Positions 34,529 to 43,386 of a DNA stretch of 64,000 nucleotides are shown piece by piece (the first letter of the stretch is position 1; each line of letters begins with the position of its first letter). The notes beneath the pieces are model-generated. The model had not been told where the DNA came from. It did no database searches and saw only the letters and a program-made list of their open reading frames with translations. The stretch is from DASVRZ01 sp038228695 (GTDB taxonomy: Bacteria > Verrucomicrobiota > Verrucomicrobiia > Chthoniobacterales > DASVRZ01), in the NCBI GenBank assembly GCA_038228695.1, contig JBBRPA010000015.1, positions 1 through 64,000 on the forward strand, in the 5' to 3' direction. The translations under genes and the position numbers were made by a program.

Positions 34529-35112
34529 AGCTTGGTTAGTTTCGAGACCCACATCACCTCGCAGGCCCCGTTGCCGTCATCATCGCGCCGCAGCGAGCTG
34601 ATCCATTTTCCGCCATCGTTTCCGGTCGCCTCAATCAGACTTCCCTCGAGGCGGATGAGTTCGCCTTCCTTCAACCACGCGATCTGACGTGCCACGGCGG
34701 AGTTCGCGGCGACGAGGTGATTATTCGAAGCGTGCGTCTCGATTTCTTTGGTCGGCAACGGCGGCTGCCGCTCCCAACGCCAAAAAAGGAATCGGTTGCT
34801 CTGGCTCAGTTTCATCTGCCGAAGCACGGCGGAGTCGGACATTTTTCCCCAGCCGAGGCCCACGTCATAGGGCGCGAGCGACGCCACCGGATCGGAGTAA
34901 TAATGCTGGGTGCCCAAGACGCGCCCCTCGATGATGTAACCGGCTAGCGGTCGGATGGTGAAATCGCCGCGAATAACTCCGCGCTGTTCGCCCTCGAGCA
35001 GCACTTGGACCGGATCCATCCGCACGAGGATTCCGTCTGGACGAGAAACCGGCCGACGCCACCACCAAAAAGTAGCGAGGACGAAAACGATCGCGATTAA
35101 AACGGGACGCAT
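34525..35112 (-). CDS. Conserved hypothetical membrane-anchored protein
   Basis: 195 residues. A single N-terminal membrane segment (MRPVLIAIVFVLATFWWW) is followed by a soluble domain outside the membrane: DPVQVLLEGEQRGVIRGDFTIRPLAGYIIEGRVLGTQHYYSD and GLGWGKMSDSAVLRQMKLSQSNRFLFWRW. These lines match a conserved family of unknown function found in many Gram-negative bacteria; I know no assigned role. The last third (LIRLEGSLIEATGNDGGKWISS) resembles a beta-rich OB-like fold. It converges on the small membrane protein gene. Confidence 0.7.
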   Translation of the reverse strand: MRPVLIAIVFVLATFWWWRRPVSRPDGILVRMDPVQVLLEGEQRGVIRGDFTIRPLAGYIIEGRVLGTQHYYSDPVASLAPYDVGLGWGKMSDSAVLRQMKLSQSNRFLFWRWERQPPLPTKEIETHASNNHLVAANSAVARQIAWLKEGELIRLEGSLIEATGNDGGKWISSLRRDDDGNGACEVMWVSKLTKL

Positions 35113-35163
35113 CCTTTAAAGAGATGCAAACCCCGTGCCAGCTCTAGCACAGACCGACTCCCG

Positions 35164-37098
35164 CTAGACCAACCGGATTGCGACGTCGGTTTCGATCGCC
35201 GACCACAACTGCGCGAGCGACTGCGTAGTGACGGGCTTGAGCGCAGCGAGTTCTTCGGCGGTGAACCCCCGGCTCTTCGGCGGCGCGACCTTTGCGAACA
35301 GGTAGAATTTAATTTTCGGCTCCGTGCCCGATGGACGAACCGCGATCCGGCGGCCGTCACTTAGTTCGATGAGGAGCATTTTTTCCTTGGGAATGACGTC
35401 GCCTTCGACGTCTGTTAGGTCTTCGGTCGCGAAGTTCGTTGTCTTGACCACGTCGGTGTAGGCGAGCGCCACGGGCGGCTTGCTCGCATAGCTGGCGACG
35501 AGTTTCGCGATTTGCGCCGCGCCTTCCGCGCCCTCGAAAGTGAGCGACTTGGCATTCTCCAGATAAAAACCGTATTCGGCATAAACCCGATCGAGCAACT
35601 GATCGAGCGTCAGCCCCTGCGTTTTCGCGTGAGCGGCCACCTCGGCAAACATCACGGTCGCGCCGTTAGCATCCTTATCTCGAGCGAAATCGGCCCCGCT
35701 GTAGCCATAACTTTCCTCACCGCCGAAAACGTAGAAGCTCGAATGTTGCAAACGCAAATCGCGCGTCTCCGCGTCGGACAGTTTCCGGTAGTTAGCACGC
35801 AAGTTAGCTGGAATCTGGTTCTCATATTTCCCCAGCTTCTCGCCGATATATTTGAATCCGGTCAGCGTCTCCACGCAGCGCACGCCGAGTTTTTCCGCGA
35901 TCGCCTTTTGCAGATCGGTGGTGACGAAGGTTTTAATGATGACCGCGTTTTTCCGATTCGCCTCGGTGAGCACGCCCTGAGCGAAAAGCGTAGTGGCGCG
36001 ATACCACGCCATCAGCGAGCCAATTTGATTGCCGGTGAGCAATTCCATCGTGCCGGCTGCGGAACGATAGGCCACGCCCATGCGGTCGGCGTCGGGGTCG
36101 GTCGCGATCACGACATCGGCCTCGGTTTTTTCCGCGAGCGCCACTCCGAGCGCGAGCGCCTCGGCGTTTTCCGGGTTCGGACTTTTTACCGTGGGGAAAC
36201 GGCCATCCGGCTGATCCTGTTCCGCGACAGTCGAGTAATTAAACCCGAGCCGTTTAAACATCGGGACCATGATCGCTCCGCCCGTGCCATGGATCGGCGT
36301 GAAAACGATTTTGAGATCGGATTTTTTCACCATCGCCGGATCGAGCAAGAGCGATTCAAGCCGGGTCATGTAAGCCTCATCAATCTCCGCCCCAAGGGTG
36401 TGCAGCGTACCGGGGTTCGCCACCGGCGTATAGGCGTCGCTCGCCACCGCATTCACCCGGTCGATGATGCCACTAGCATGCGGCTCGACGACTTGCGCGC
36501 CGTCGTTGAAATAGACCTTGAAGCCGTTGTCGTGCGGCGGATTGTGGCTGGCGGTGAGGACGATGCCCGACGTGGCCCCGACTTCGCGGACGGCGAAGCT
36601 CAGCTCCGGCGTCGAGCGTGGCCCGGCAAAAAGATAAACATCTGCTCCTAGCTCCGTCGCAACTTTGGCGACGTATTCGGCGAAGTCGCGAGAGAAATGG
36701 CGGGTATCGTGGGCGATCGCGATGCTCGGCTTGCTCCCGGTCGGAACGACATTTTGCAAATAAGCTACCAAGCCCTGCGTGGCGCGGCTGATGTTGTAGA
36801 AATTCATCGCATTTGTCCCGATGCAAGGAAACTCCGGACGCCCCAAGGCGGCTTCCGTGCCTTTTTCCGCTGCGGTCACGGTGCGACCGATCGTTCGCCC
36901 ACGCAGACCGCCCGTGCCGAAGGCCAGCGTGCGAAAAAAACGGTCGTTCAGTTCGGTCCAATCGCCCGCTGCCGCCAATTCATCAATGCTCCGGTTCGCC
37001 ACCGGATCGGTGCTGCGACTGAGCAACAAACGAATATTTTCAGCACTGGCCGGGAGAAGATAGCCATCGGCCACCGCAGAATCAAAGACATCACTCAT
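35164..37098 (-). CDS. Phospho-sugar mutase (phosphoglucomutase/phosphomannomutase)
   Basis: 644 residues, the longer alpha-D-phosphohexomutase type. The phosphoserine loop is VLTASHNPPHDNGFKVYFNDG, the Mg site ATDPDADRMGVAYR, the sugar loop FGGEESYGYSGADFARDKD and the phosphate-binding loop AVRPSGTEPKIKFYLF. It interconverts hexose 1- and 6-phosphates for glycogen, cell wall or polysaccharide precursors. Which sugar it prefers cannot be read from the motifs. It is divergent from serB, with 56 bp between the start codons. Confidence 0.93.
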   Translation of the reverse strand: MSDVFDSAVADGYLLPASAENIRLLLSRSTDPVANRSIDELAAAGDWTELNDRFFRTLAFGTGGLRGRTIGRTVTAAEKGTEAALGRPEFPCIGTNAMNFYNISRATQGLVAYLQNVVPTGSKPSIAIAHDTRHFSRDFAEYVAKVATELGADVYLFAGPRSTPELSFAVREVGATSGIVLTASHNPPHDNGFKVYFNDGAQVVEPHASGIIDRVNAVASDAYTPVANPGTLHTLGAEIDEAYMTRLESLLLDPAMVKKSDLKIVFTPIHGTGGAIMVPMFKRLGFNYSTVAEQDQPDGRFPTVKSPNPENAEALALGVALAEKTEADVVIATDPDADRMGVAYRSAAGTMELLTGNQIGSLMAWYRATTLFAQGVLTEANRKNAVIIKTFVTTDLQKAIAEKLGVRCVETLTGFKYIGEKLGKYENQIPANLRANYRKLSDAETRDLRLQHSSFYVFGGEESYGYSGADFARDKDANGATVMFAEVAAHAKTQGLTLDQLLDRVYAEYGFYLENAKSLTFEGAEGAAQIAKLVASYASKPPVALAYTDVVKTTNFATEDLTDVEGDVIPKEKMLLIELSDGRRIAVRPSGTEPKIKFYLFAKVAPPKSRGFTAEELAALKPVTTQSLAQLWSAIETDVAIRLV

Positions 37099-37154
37099 AA
37101 GCCTACGGGTTTAGACTTTCGCGCCGTCGATTGCAAATCTATGTTCAGATTCCG

Positions 37155-38012
37155 ATGCAACAGATTCTCACCCTCGTAAACACCGACGGCCTTCCGCTCG
37201 AGACCCGGCTCAGCTTAGAAACGTTCCTCGCTGAATGCGGAGTCGAGGTCGAGGAACTGCGCCAGTTTGAGTGTGCCATCGATGTGTTTTTTTCTGGCGC
37301 ACTCGATGAATCGGCCCTCGCGGCCTGGTCCGCCCCGCGCCAGCTCGATCACGCTATCCAACTGGCTGTTCACCGATCGAAGAAACTCCTGATCAGCGAC
37401 ATGGAATCGACCCTTGTGGAAAACGAATTTCTCGACGACCTGGCGGAGTTTTGCGGCGTGGGCGAGCGGGTTAAGGCGATCACCGCCCGGGCCATGAACG
37501 GGGAGATTGATTTCGCCGGGGCTTTGCGCGAACGCGTGCGTTTGCTGGCCGGCCAACCTTCCGGCCTGCTCGAACGCGCTTACGAAAACCTCCGTTGGAT
37601 GCCCGGTGCTCAGGAACTTTTCGCCACCCTCCACCAACACGGCGTGCGGACGATTATTGTTTCCGGCGGATTTAAGTATTTCACCAGCCGCGTCCGGAAA
37701 AGTCTCGGAGCGGGCGAGGATTTCGCGAATGATTTGGTCGTGCGCGACGGGCTGCTGACGGGTGAACCAACCGAGCCGATTTCCGGACGAGAGGAGAAAC
37801 GGCGCATTCTCACGGAGACAGCGGCGGAGTTGGGGATTTCGCTGTCGGAAACAGTGGCGATTGGGGACGGAGCGAACGATTTGCCGATGCTGCAGGCGGC
37901 AGGGTTGGGCGTAGCGTATCACGCCAAGCCGAGTGTGGAAGCGGCCGCCAATTTCCGGGTGCGGCATTCCGATCTGCGGGCGGTGTTGTATTTCATGGGA
38001 ATCGGCGGGTAG
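37155..38012 (+). CDS. serB: Phosphoserine phosphatase
   Basis: 285 residues. An N-terminal regulatory-like half (1-80) precedes a HAD phosphatase: motif I LISDMESTLVENEFLDDLAEF, motif II TIIVSGGFKYFTSRV, motif III/IV VAIGDGANDLPMLQAAGLGVAYHAKPSV. The enzyme makes L-serine in the last step of the phosphorylated pathway. In motif I the second acidic residue is Glu (DxEST) instead of the more usual Asp; the nucleophile Asp is present. The ATG at 37155 is preferred over a TTG at 37131. Confidence 0.92.
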   Translation: MQQILTLVNTDGLPLETRLSLETFLAECGVEVEELRQFECAIDVFFSGALDESALAAWSAPRQLDHAIQLAVHRSKKLLISDMESTLVENEFLDDLAEFCGVGERVKAITARAMNGEIDFAGALRERVRLLAGQPSGLLERAYENLRWMPGAQELFATLHQHGVRTIIVSGGFKYFTSRVRKSLGAGEDFANDLVVRDGLLTGEPTEPISGREEKRRILTETAAELGISLSETVAIGDGANDLPMLQAAGLGVAYHAKPSVEAAANFRVRHSDLRAVLYFMGIGG

Positions 38013-38144
38013 CAGAGAGTTGGAGGAGGGTTGGCGGAGAGAGGTGTCGCGCGAAGACGCTAAGGCGCAAAAGGAGGAGGATGGGAAACTGGGTTTTTTC
38101 GGCTTTGCAGGGTCTGAAGGGTCGGCCACGATCGGCTCGCTTTG
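38013..38144. other. Intergenic stretch with a GCGAAGACGC-type repeat remnant
   Basis: A 132-bp gap between serB and the glycosyltransferase. It contains GTCGCGCGAAGACGCTAAGG and GCGCAAAAGG at 38046-38072, a word resembling scattered intergenic repeats of bacterial genomes, and otherwise nothing I can interpret. Confidence 0.35.
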
Positions 38145-39806
38145 ATGAATGCGACGACTGCTCCTGAACGCCCGGTGCTCAACTGGGAGCGCGTTGTTGG
38201 GGTGGCGCTGCTCGCGTTTCTGGCCGTAGTGCGTTGGCGGGCGATTAGCCGGTTCCGGATCGAATCCGATGAGCCGCAGCATTTGCACGTCGTCTGGGGC
38301 TGGACCCGTGGGTTTCTGCCTTACCGCGATTTTTTTGATAATCATACGCCGCTCTTTCACCTGCTTTACGCCCCCGTACTCTCGCTGCTCGGGGAGCGGG
38401 CGGATATTTTAGTGGTGATGCGAATCGCGGATCTGCCGCTTTTTGCGCTAACGTTGTGGGCGGTATTCCTTCTCGGGCGAACGCTATACGGGGCGCGCGG
38501 CGGTTGGTGGGCGCTGCTCTTGACGGCGGCGGAGCGGTCCTTTTTTTACACGTCGATCGAGTTCCGGGCGGATGTGCTCTGGGCGTTGCTCGCGATGGCG
38601 ACGCTAGCCGTGTTGCTCGGGGGCGGGAATCGGCGGTGGCTGTGGGCGGGTCTGCTGCTGGGAGCGACGCTGGCGGCATCGATCAAGACGGCGCTGTTGG
38701 TAGTGAGTTTTTGTCTGGCGACGGCGCTCTGGCTAGGGCTGAATTGGCTGGCGGGTGGCCGGGTGGAATGGCGGCAGGCGGCGGGGCGTTTCGTGAGTTT
38801 GGTGGGAGCGAGTCTCGTCGTGCCGCTGGCGTTGGCGGTTTATTTTTACAGGCAAGGCGGCTGGCCGGGGCTGGTCTATTGCTTGTTTCATCACAATACC
38901 GGGTCAGCGGGTGGGTTGGCTAAGAGCCACGGCGAGGCGTTCGTATTTTTAGGGGTGCTGGCGACGGGAATGGCGTTTTGCTGGTTTTCGAGGCGCTGGG
39001 GTGGGCTGAAGTTTGGACGGGCGCTGCTCGTTCTCGGGGCGACGGTGTATTTGGGGTTGCTGCTCAGTTTCTGGTCGGTGCTGACGCCGGTGACGCCGCA
39101 GGATTGGCTGCCGTTGGTGCCGATGCTGGCGGTGACGGCTGGCGGGATGTTGGCCGCGCTGCCCGGGCAGTGGCGTCCGGCGCTGGGACTGACGGTGCTA
39201 GGAGGATTGGTCGTTGTGCTCTTGCGTCCGCTCCCCGATAACGTGCCGCAGCCCGGAAAATATGAGCGTTTTCTAGCCAGCGTCCTGCGACTGACCGGCC
39301 CGGAGGACTACGTGATGGATGCGAAGGGTGAGGCGATTTTCCGGAAGCGTCCTTATTACTTTTGCTTGGAAACGCAGACCCGGCGGCGGCTGATTAAAGG
39401 CTCGCTGCCGGACGACATTCCGGAGCGTCTGATTGCCACGCGGACGGCGGTGACGCGAACGAACCGGCTGCCCGATCGGGCGGAGGCGTTTGTGGAGAAA
39501 AACTATCTACCTGCGGGCCGGGGAATCTCGGTGCTGGGGCAGTTTCTCGTCGTGTCGAAGGAAGATCCGGCGCGTTATGTTTTTGAAGTAGCCGTGCCGG
39601 AGCGGTATGTGATCGTGGCAGAAAACGGCCCGGTGGCGGGAGAATTGGATGGGCGGCCCTACGTGGGAGCGGTCGAACTGGCGGCGGGGCGGCACGAATT
39701 TGTGCGGACGTCGGGGAACGAGGCGCTGGCCTTATTCTGGGCGCGGGCGGCGGAGCGGGGCTTTTCGGCGTTTGCGGAGCGGAAGGTGGACGACGCTGGG
39801 CTATGA
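38145..39806 (+). CDS. ArnT/PMT-like membrane glycosyltransferase (GT39/GT83 fold)
   Basis: 553 residues with about eleven transmembrane helices in the first 380. FRIESDEPQHLHVVWGWTRGFLPYRDFFDNHTPLFHLLYAP is the catalytic first outer loop of GT-C enzymes, with the Asp-Glu pair after the first helix. The last 170 residues form a soluble domain outside the membrane. Such enzymes transfer sugars from polyprenyl phosphate donors to lipids, glycans or proteins. The substrate is not known. Usage of G at third codon positions is much higher here than in neighbouring genes, giving a visibly different composition. Confidence 0.82.
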   Translation: MNATTAPERPVLNWERVVGVALLAFLAVVRWRAISRFRIESDEPQHLHVVWGWTRGFLPYRDFFDNHTPLFHLLYAPVLSLLGERADILVVMRIADLPLFALTLWAVFLLGRTLYGARGGWWALLLTAAERSFFYTSIEFRADVLWALLAMATLAVLLGGGNRRWLWAGLLLGATLAASIKTALLVVSFCLATALWLGLNWLAGGRVEWRQAAGRFVSLVGASLVVPLALAVYFYRQGGWPGLVYCLFHHNTGSAGGLAKSHGEAFVFLGVLATGMAFCWFSRRWGGLKFGRALLVLGATVYLGLLLSFWSVLTPVTPQDWLPLVPMLAVTAGGMLAALPGQWRPALGLTVLGGLVVVLLRPLPDNVPQPGKYERFLASVLRLTGPEDYVMDAKGEAIFRKRPYYFCLETQTRRRLIKGSLPDDIPERLIATRTAVTRTNRLPDRAEAFVEKNYLPAGRGISVLGQFLVVSKEDPARYVFEVAVPERYVIVAENGPVAGELDGRPYVGAVELAAGRHEFVRTSGNEALALFWARAAERGFSAFAERKVDDAGL

Positions 39807-39873
39807 GGCAGCGGTCCGGGAGGGCGAAACTTTCGTTGGAATCCTTTCGCAGGGCGTGGCATCATCCGCGTCC

Positions 39874-40395
39874 ATGATCAGCCCGGACGATTTCCAATAC
39901 GCGATCGAGAACACGATCGTGGTGCGGCCGCCCACGCGATCGATCCAGACATTTGGGACGACGAGCTTTCACTTCTACCTCGTGTCGGAATTGATGGACC
40001 GGGTAAACGAAATCCGGGTCCGCGAGGGCCGGATCGAGGCGGAGCGACCGCAAATCCTGACGCCGGAAAAGATGTCGCGGATCCTGCTGGAGGGTTTCGG
40101 GGAGAAGGCAGAGGAGTTTGCGGAGATGCTCCGGCATAATCCGGACCTCGGTGCTTTTCTCCGCTACGGCTTGCAGATCGCCAAACGTGATGTGACCGAA
40201 TCGACCGCCCACGAGACGATGGAGGCGGTCATCGGCACGATCGACGCGCAAATCGCAGCGAGCGATGAGACGAGTGTGATCATCCAAGGCGTGGATGATG
40301 CCTGGGAGGTGTGCCTGTTGAAATTTTCCATGGACCTCATCCGACAATCCGTCGAGGGCAATGTGAAGGACCTGCGCCGGCGCAAATTGCTCTAG
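39874..40395 (+). CDS. Conserved hypothetical protein
   Basis: 173 residues, soluble, with alternating charged helices: ELMDRVNEIRVREGRIEAERPQILTPEKMSRILLEGFGEKAEEFAEML, then LRYGLQIAKRDVTESTAHETMEAVIGTIDAQIAA. I do not recognise a known family function. The start at ATG 39874 is chosen because upstream sequence overlaps the glycosyltransferase frame. It is 25 bp upstream of the LysM gene and likely co-transcribed with it. Confidence 0.65.
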   Translation: MISPDDFQYAIENTIVVRPPTRSIQTFGTTSFHFYLVSELMDRVNEIRVREGRIEAERPQILTPEKMSRILLEGFGEKAEEFAEMLRHNPDLGAFLRYGLQIAKRDVTESTAHETMEAVIGTIDAQIAASDETSVIIQGVDDAWEVCLLKFSMDLIRQSVEGNVKDLRRRKLL

Positions 40396-40420
40396 TTATT
40401 TCCCACTGTTTCCATTTCCG

Positions 40421-41272
40421 ATGAACTCAATCGTCAAAGTCCTCATCCTGCTCATTCTTGTGGCCGCCATTTTCGGCGGAGCCGCGTGGTATGCCTACGA
40501 TCTTTACCTAAAACCGCAAAAAGTGATCCACACGAAGGCCGCTGCGGCAGCCAAAGCCCGGCCCACAGCAACGCCCGACCGCTCGGCGGCTGAGTTGGAA
40601 ACGATCCAAGCGGCGCAGAAAACCACCCCACGCACGGCGACGATCGCGGCGCTCCGGAAGTTTCTAGCGGATCATCCCGGCGCGCCAAAAACCACCGAGG
40701 CGCGTCAGTTGCTCGGGGATTTGAACATCGAGGAGTTTTTCTCCCGCACGCCCGGCCCAAACAAATCAGCCTACGTCGTGGTTCCCGGCGACTCGCTAGC
40801 CCGCATCGCCTCGAAAAACAAGGTGTCGTTCGATCTCATCATCCGGGCCAACAACATCGACCGGTTGCTGATTCACCCCGGGGATCAGTTCATTATCCCG
40901 GCAGGGAATTTCACGCTCGAGATCTCGGTCAAAGACAAGGTCGCGACGCTGAAGGACAACGGAGAATTTTTTAAAGATTATCCGTTGATGACGGCGAATT
41001 TCCCCTCGAACCTTTCGGCAGAACCTCTGACGGTGATGGAAAAAATTGCTTGGCACGACGGCAAACGGGTGGCGTTTGGCGATAAGAATTACGTGGGCAG
41101 CAGCCGCTGGATCACCCTCACGGGGAACGGAATCACGCTCTACTCGGTGGTCGAGGACGGCAGCCCGACCGACGTCGAGGCACCGGGCTACGGGGCGCAG
41201 TTGAGTCCGGGCGACCTCGAAGATATTTTTGCGCTCGTGAATCGTGGAACTGCGGTTACGATTCTTCCCTGA
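40421..41272 (+). CDS. LysM protein with a degenerate YkuD-like C-terminal domain
   Basis: 283 residues. A membrane anchor (VKVLILLILVAAIFGGAAWYA) is followed by an Ala-rich linker, a helical part and one LysM module at 118-160 (YVVVPGDSLARIASKNKVSF, IHPGDQFIIP), which binds peptidoglycan. Residues 161-283 follow the L,D-transpeptidase pattern (FTLEISVKDKVATLKDNGEFFKDYPL at the start, DLEDIFALVNRGTAVTIL at the end). The catalytic SHGC-type motif is replaced by GYGA at 256-259, so His and Cys are missing. It is probably a non-catalytic wall-binding protein. It precedes accA by 13 bp. Confidence 0.78.
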   Translation: MNSIVKVLILLILVAAIFGGAAWYAYDLYLKPQKVIHTKAAAAAKARPTATPDRSAAELETIQAAQKTTPRTATIAALRKFLADHPGAPKTTEARQLLGDLNIEEFFSRTPGPNKSAYVVVPGDSLARIASKNKVSFDLIIRANNIDRLLIHPGDQFIIPAGNFTLEISVKDKVATLKDNGEFFKDYPLMTANFPSNLSAEPLTVMEKIAWHDGKRVAFGDKNYVGSSRWITLTGNGITLYSVVEDGSPTDVEAPGYGAQLSPGDLEDIFALVNRGTAVTILP

Positions 41273-41285
41273 TCTGTTTTCCCAA

Positions 41286-42266
41286 ATGAACGTCCAGCCC
41301 CTTGATTTTGAAAAACCGATCGTCGAACTCGAAAAAAAAATCGACGATCTGAAAAAACACTCCAAGGCGAGTAGCTTCGACATGGACGCCGAGGTGCGCA
41401 GCATGGAGGAAAAAATCGCCGGTCTGCGCACCGAGATTTACAGCAACCTAACGGCTTGGCAGCGGGTGCAGATTGCGCGGCACATCGCCCGGCCGTTCTT
41501 CCTCAATTATCTCGAGCTCTGCTTCACCGATTTCGTCGAGCTGCACGGTGATCGCCTCTTTGGCGACGATCCGGCGATGCCAGGCGGACTGGCGACGATT
41601 GGCAATTATCGCTGCGTGGTGATCGGCCATCAAAAAGGCCGCAACACGAAGGAAAACGTCCTGCGCAACTTCGGCAGCGCCAACCCCGAAGGCTACCGCA
41701 AAGCCCTGCGGCTGATGCGAATGGCGGAAAAATTTCAACTTCCCATCGTTTCTCTCATCGACACACCCGGCGCCTACCCTGGCGTGGGCGCGGAGGAACG
41801 TCACATCGCCGAATCGATCGCCGTCAACATTCGCGAGATGATGCTCTTGCGCGTTCCCATCGTCTCCGTCGTGATCGGTGAAGGCGGTTCCGGTGGCGCA
41901 CTGGGAATCGGCGTGGCTGACCATGTCCTCATCATGGAAAACGCCTACTATTCGGTCATCAGTCCCGAGGGGTGTGCAGCCATCCTCTGGAAACATCGCA
42001 GTTTCGCACCAGAGGCAGCGGAGGCGCTCAAACTGTCCTCGAACCATCTGGTTGAACTAGGGCTGGTCGATGGCGTCGTTACCGAACCTCAGGGCGGCGC
42101 CCACCACGATCCGCAACGTTCAGCCGACCTCCTGAAGGCTTCCATTCTCGCGTCGCTCGACCAGTTGTCCGCGACCGGGACCGATCAATTGCTGCAGAAA
42201 CGCTACGATAAATTCCGGAATTTCGGCAAATTCTTCGATCCGGAAGCTCCGTCCAAGGGAGTTTGA
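41286..42266 (+). CDS. accA: Acetyl-CoA carboxylase carboxyltransferase subunit alpha
   Basis: 326 residues, full length. An N-terminal coiled coil (FEKPIVELEKKIDDLKKH, VRSMEEKIAGLRTEIY) is followed by the crotonase-fold carboxyltransferase: RPFFLNYLELCFTDFVELHGDRLFGDDPAM, SLIDTPGAYPGVGAEERHIAESIAVN and VVIGEGGSGGALGIGVADHVLIMENAYYSVISPEGCAAILW. With AccD it transfers carboxyl from biotin to acetyl-CoA to make malonyl-CoA. AccD, AccB and AccC are not in the window. The ATG at 41286 is chosen over an upstream ATG at 41244 that overlaps the LysM gene. Confidence 0.96.
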   Translation: MNVQPLDFEKPIVELEKKIDDLKKHSKASSFDMDAEVRSMEEKIAGLRTEIYSNLTAWQRVQIARHIARPFFLNYLELCFTDFVELHGDRLFGDDPAMPGGLATIGNYRCVVIGHQKGRNTKENVLRNFGSANPEGYRKALRLMRMAEKFQLPIVSLIDTPGAYPGVGAEERHIAESIAVNIREMMLLRVPIVSVVIGEGGSGGALGIGVADHVLIMENAYYSVISPEGCAAILWKHRSFAPEAAEALKLSSNHLVELGLVDGVVTEPQGGAHHDPQRSADLLKASILASLDQLSATGTDQLLQKRYDKFRNFGKFFDPEAPSKGV

Positions 42267-42401
42267 TGATTCTTGAACAGATTAACACCGAAAAAAACAT
42301 CCGCTTCGTGAATTTCTTTGCCTGTTTTCACGTTCTTTCATAATTTCGAGGCTCTTTCCAATCTCACCTTGGAAGGTTTAAGGAAACCAAACACTTTATT
42401 C

Positions 42402-42497
42402 ATGCTCACTCTCAGCAGCTTTACGTTCGTCTCATTTCTCATCCTCGGTTCCGTCTGGTGGGCCTGTAAAAACGACGACTACGACAGCGCAAAATAG
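42402..42497 (+). CDS. Possible 31-aa single-span membrane protein
   Basis: ATG 42402 opens a 31-codon frame reading MLTLSSFTFVSFLILGSVWW followed by ACKNDDYDSAK and TAG. One membrane helix with an acidic, tyrosine-containing tail is predicted. It lies in the 279-bp gap between accA and the receiver gene, on the same strand, 48 bp upstream of the latter. The ribosome site is weak (AAGGA 15 nt upstream). It recalls small oxidase-assembly or respiratory helper peptides by shape only; no function is claimed. Confidence 0.4.
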   Translation: MLTLSSFTFVSFLILGSVWWACKNDDYDSAK

Positions 42498-42545
42498 GTT
42501 TGGCAAGCCAGTTGGAAAAAATCTATCTTCGCGGAACTACGTTCT

Positions 42546-43247
42546 ATGTCTGAAGATACGCGCTGGCTAAAATCGACGGTTAACGACCTGAACAATCTCC
42601 TTCAGGAGATTTCTGGCTACGTTCATCTCGCCAGTGCTTCCGCCAAGGATAAGCCGGAAACGGTGGATCATCTTGGAAGCTGTATGGACGGCATCGACCG
42701 CGCCTCGGTCACCCTGCAACGAATTTTAAGCCACCTCGAAGGGCCACAGGCAGAGGCCATGCGCTCAGTCCCCTCCCCAACGAAGAAAAAGGATGACTTC
42801 ACGCTCAGCTTCAAGGGATTGAAGAGCCAGAGCGTGGAAATGGTCAACGACGTTCAGGTGACCAACCCGGAAGGGGCCAAGGAAATGATCATGGTCGTGG
42901 ATGACGAGGTTCACGTGATGATGTTGGCGAAAATGATGCTGGCGGAAAACGGCTACCGCGTGGTGGCAGCGAAGGATGGGTTCGAGGCGATCGAGAATTA
43001 CAAGCGGCTGGGGAAGGAAATCGACCTCGTTATTCTCGATTTTACGATGCCAGGCATGCACGGCGACCAGGTTTTCGAAGAATTGAGAAAAATTAATCCG
43101 GATGTTTGTGTGATTTTAAGCAGCGGATTTGCGGACCAGACCAAGCTCAACCGGATGTTTGCCCAAGGGTTGAAGGAATTTGTGGCCAAACCCTACACCC
43201 AGCAGCGGTTGCTGAGTGAAATTCGTAAGGTTCTCGATCTGCAGTAA
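42546..43247 (+). CDS. Response-regulator receiver protein with degenerate histidine-kinase H-box
   Basis: 233 residues. Residues 8-65 look like the dimerisation helix of a histidine kinase: VNDLNNLLQEISGYVHLA aligns with the usual AHDLNNLLxxILGYxxLA, but Asn13 stands where the phosphorylated His belongs. Residues 114-232 are a receiver domain: MVVDDEVHV, phosphoacceptor Asp165 in LVILDFTMPG, Ser in ILSSGF and Lys in FVAKPYT. No kinase ATPase domain exists. It may dimerise through the dead H-box and receive phosphate from a separate kinase. The nearby pilT genes suggest a role in motility. Confidence 0.85.
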   Translation: MSEDTRWLKSTVNDLNNLLQEISGYVHLASASAKDKPETVDHLGSCMDGIDRASVTLQRILSHLEGPQAEAMRSVPSPTKKKDDFTLSFKGLKSQSVEMVNDVQVTNPEGAKEMIMVVDDEVHVMMLAKMMLAENGYRVVAAKDGFEAIENYKRLGKEIDLVILDFTMPGMHGDQVFEELRKINPDVCVILSSGFADQTKLNRMFAQGLKEFVAKPYTQQRLLSEIRKVLDLQ

Positions 43248-43386
43248 GCATCCGAGCGGGTGATGCAGGCAGTAGGCTGGGCCGGTTTAAAACGGCGCGC
43301 CGGGGATTGGTAATTCCGATTTTTTTCGGCGAGTTGCCGGGTTGAGCATGAGGTTTGCTTAATTGAAACGGTAACCTTTCTCCGCC

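Noticed and set aside
38046..38072. Tandem array of GCGAAGACGC-type repeat
   Set aside because: Only about two degenerate units; not enough to call an array.
42402..42497. CcoS/CcoQ oxidase-assembly peptide
   Set aside because: Size and layout are similar but the conserved residues of those families cannot be aligned and no oxidase genes are nearby.
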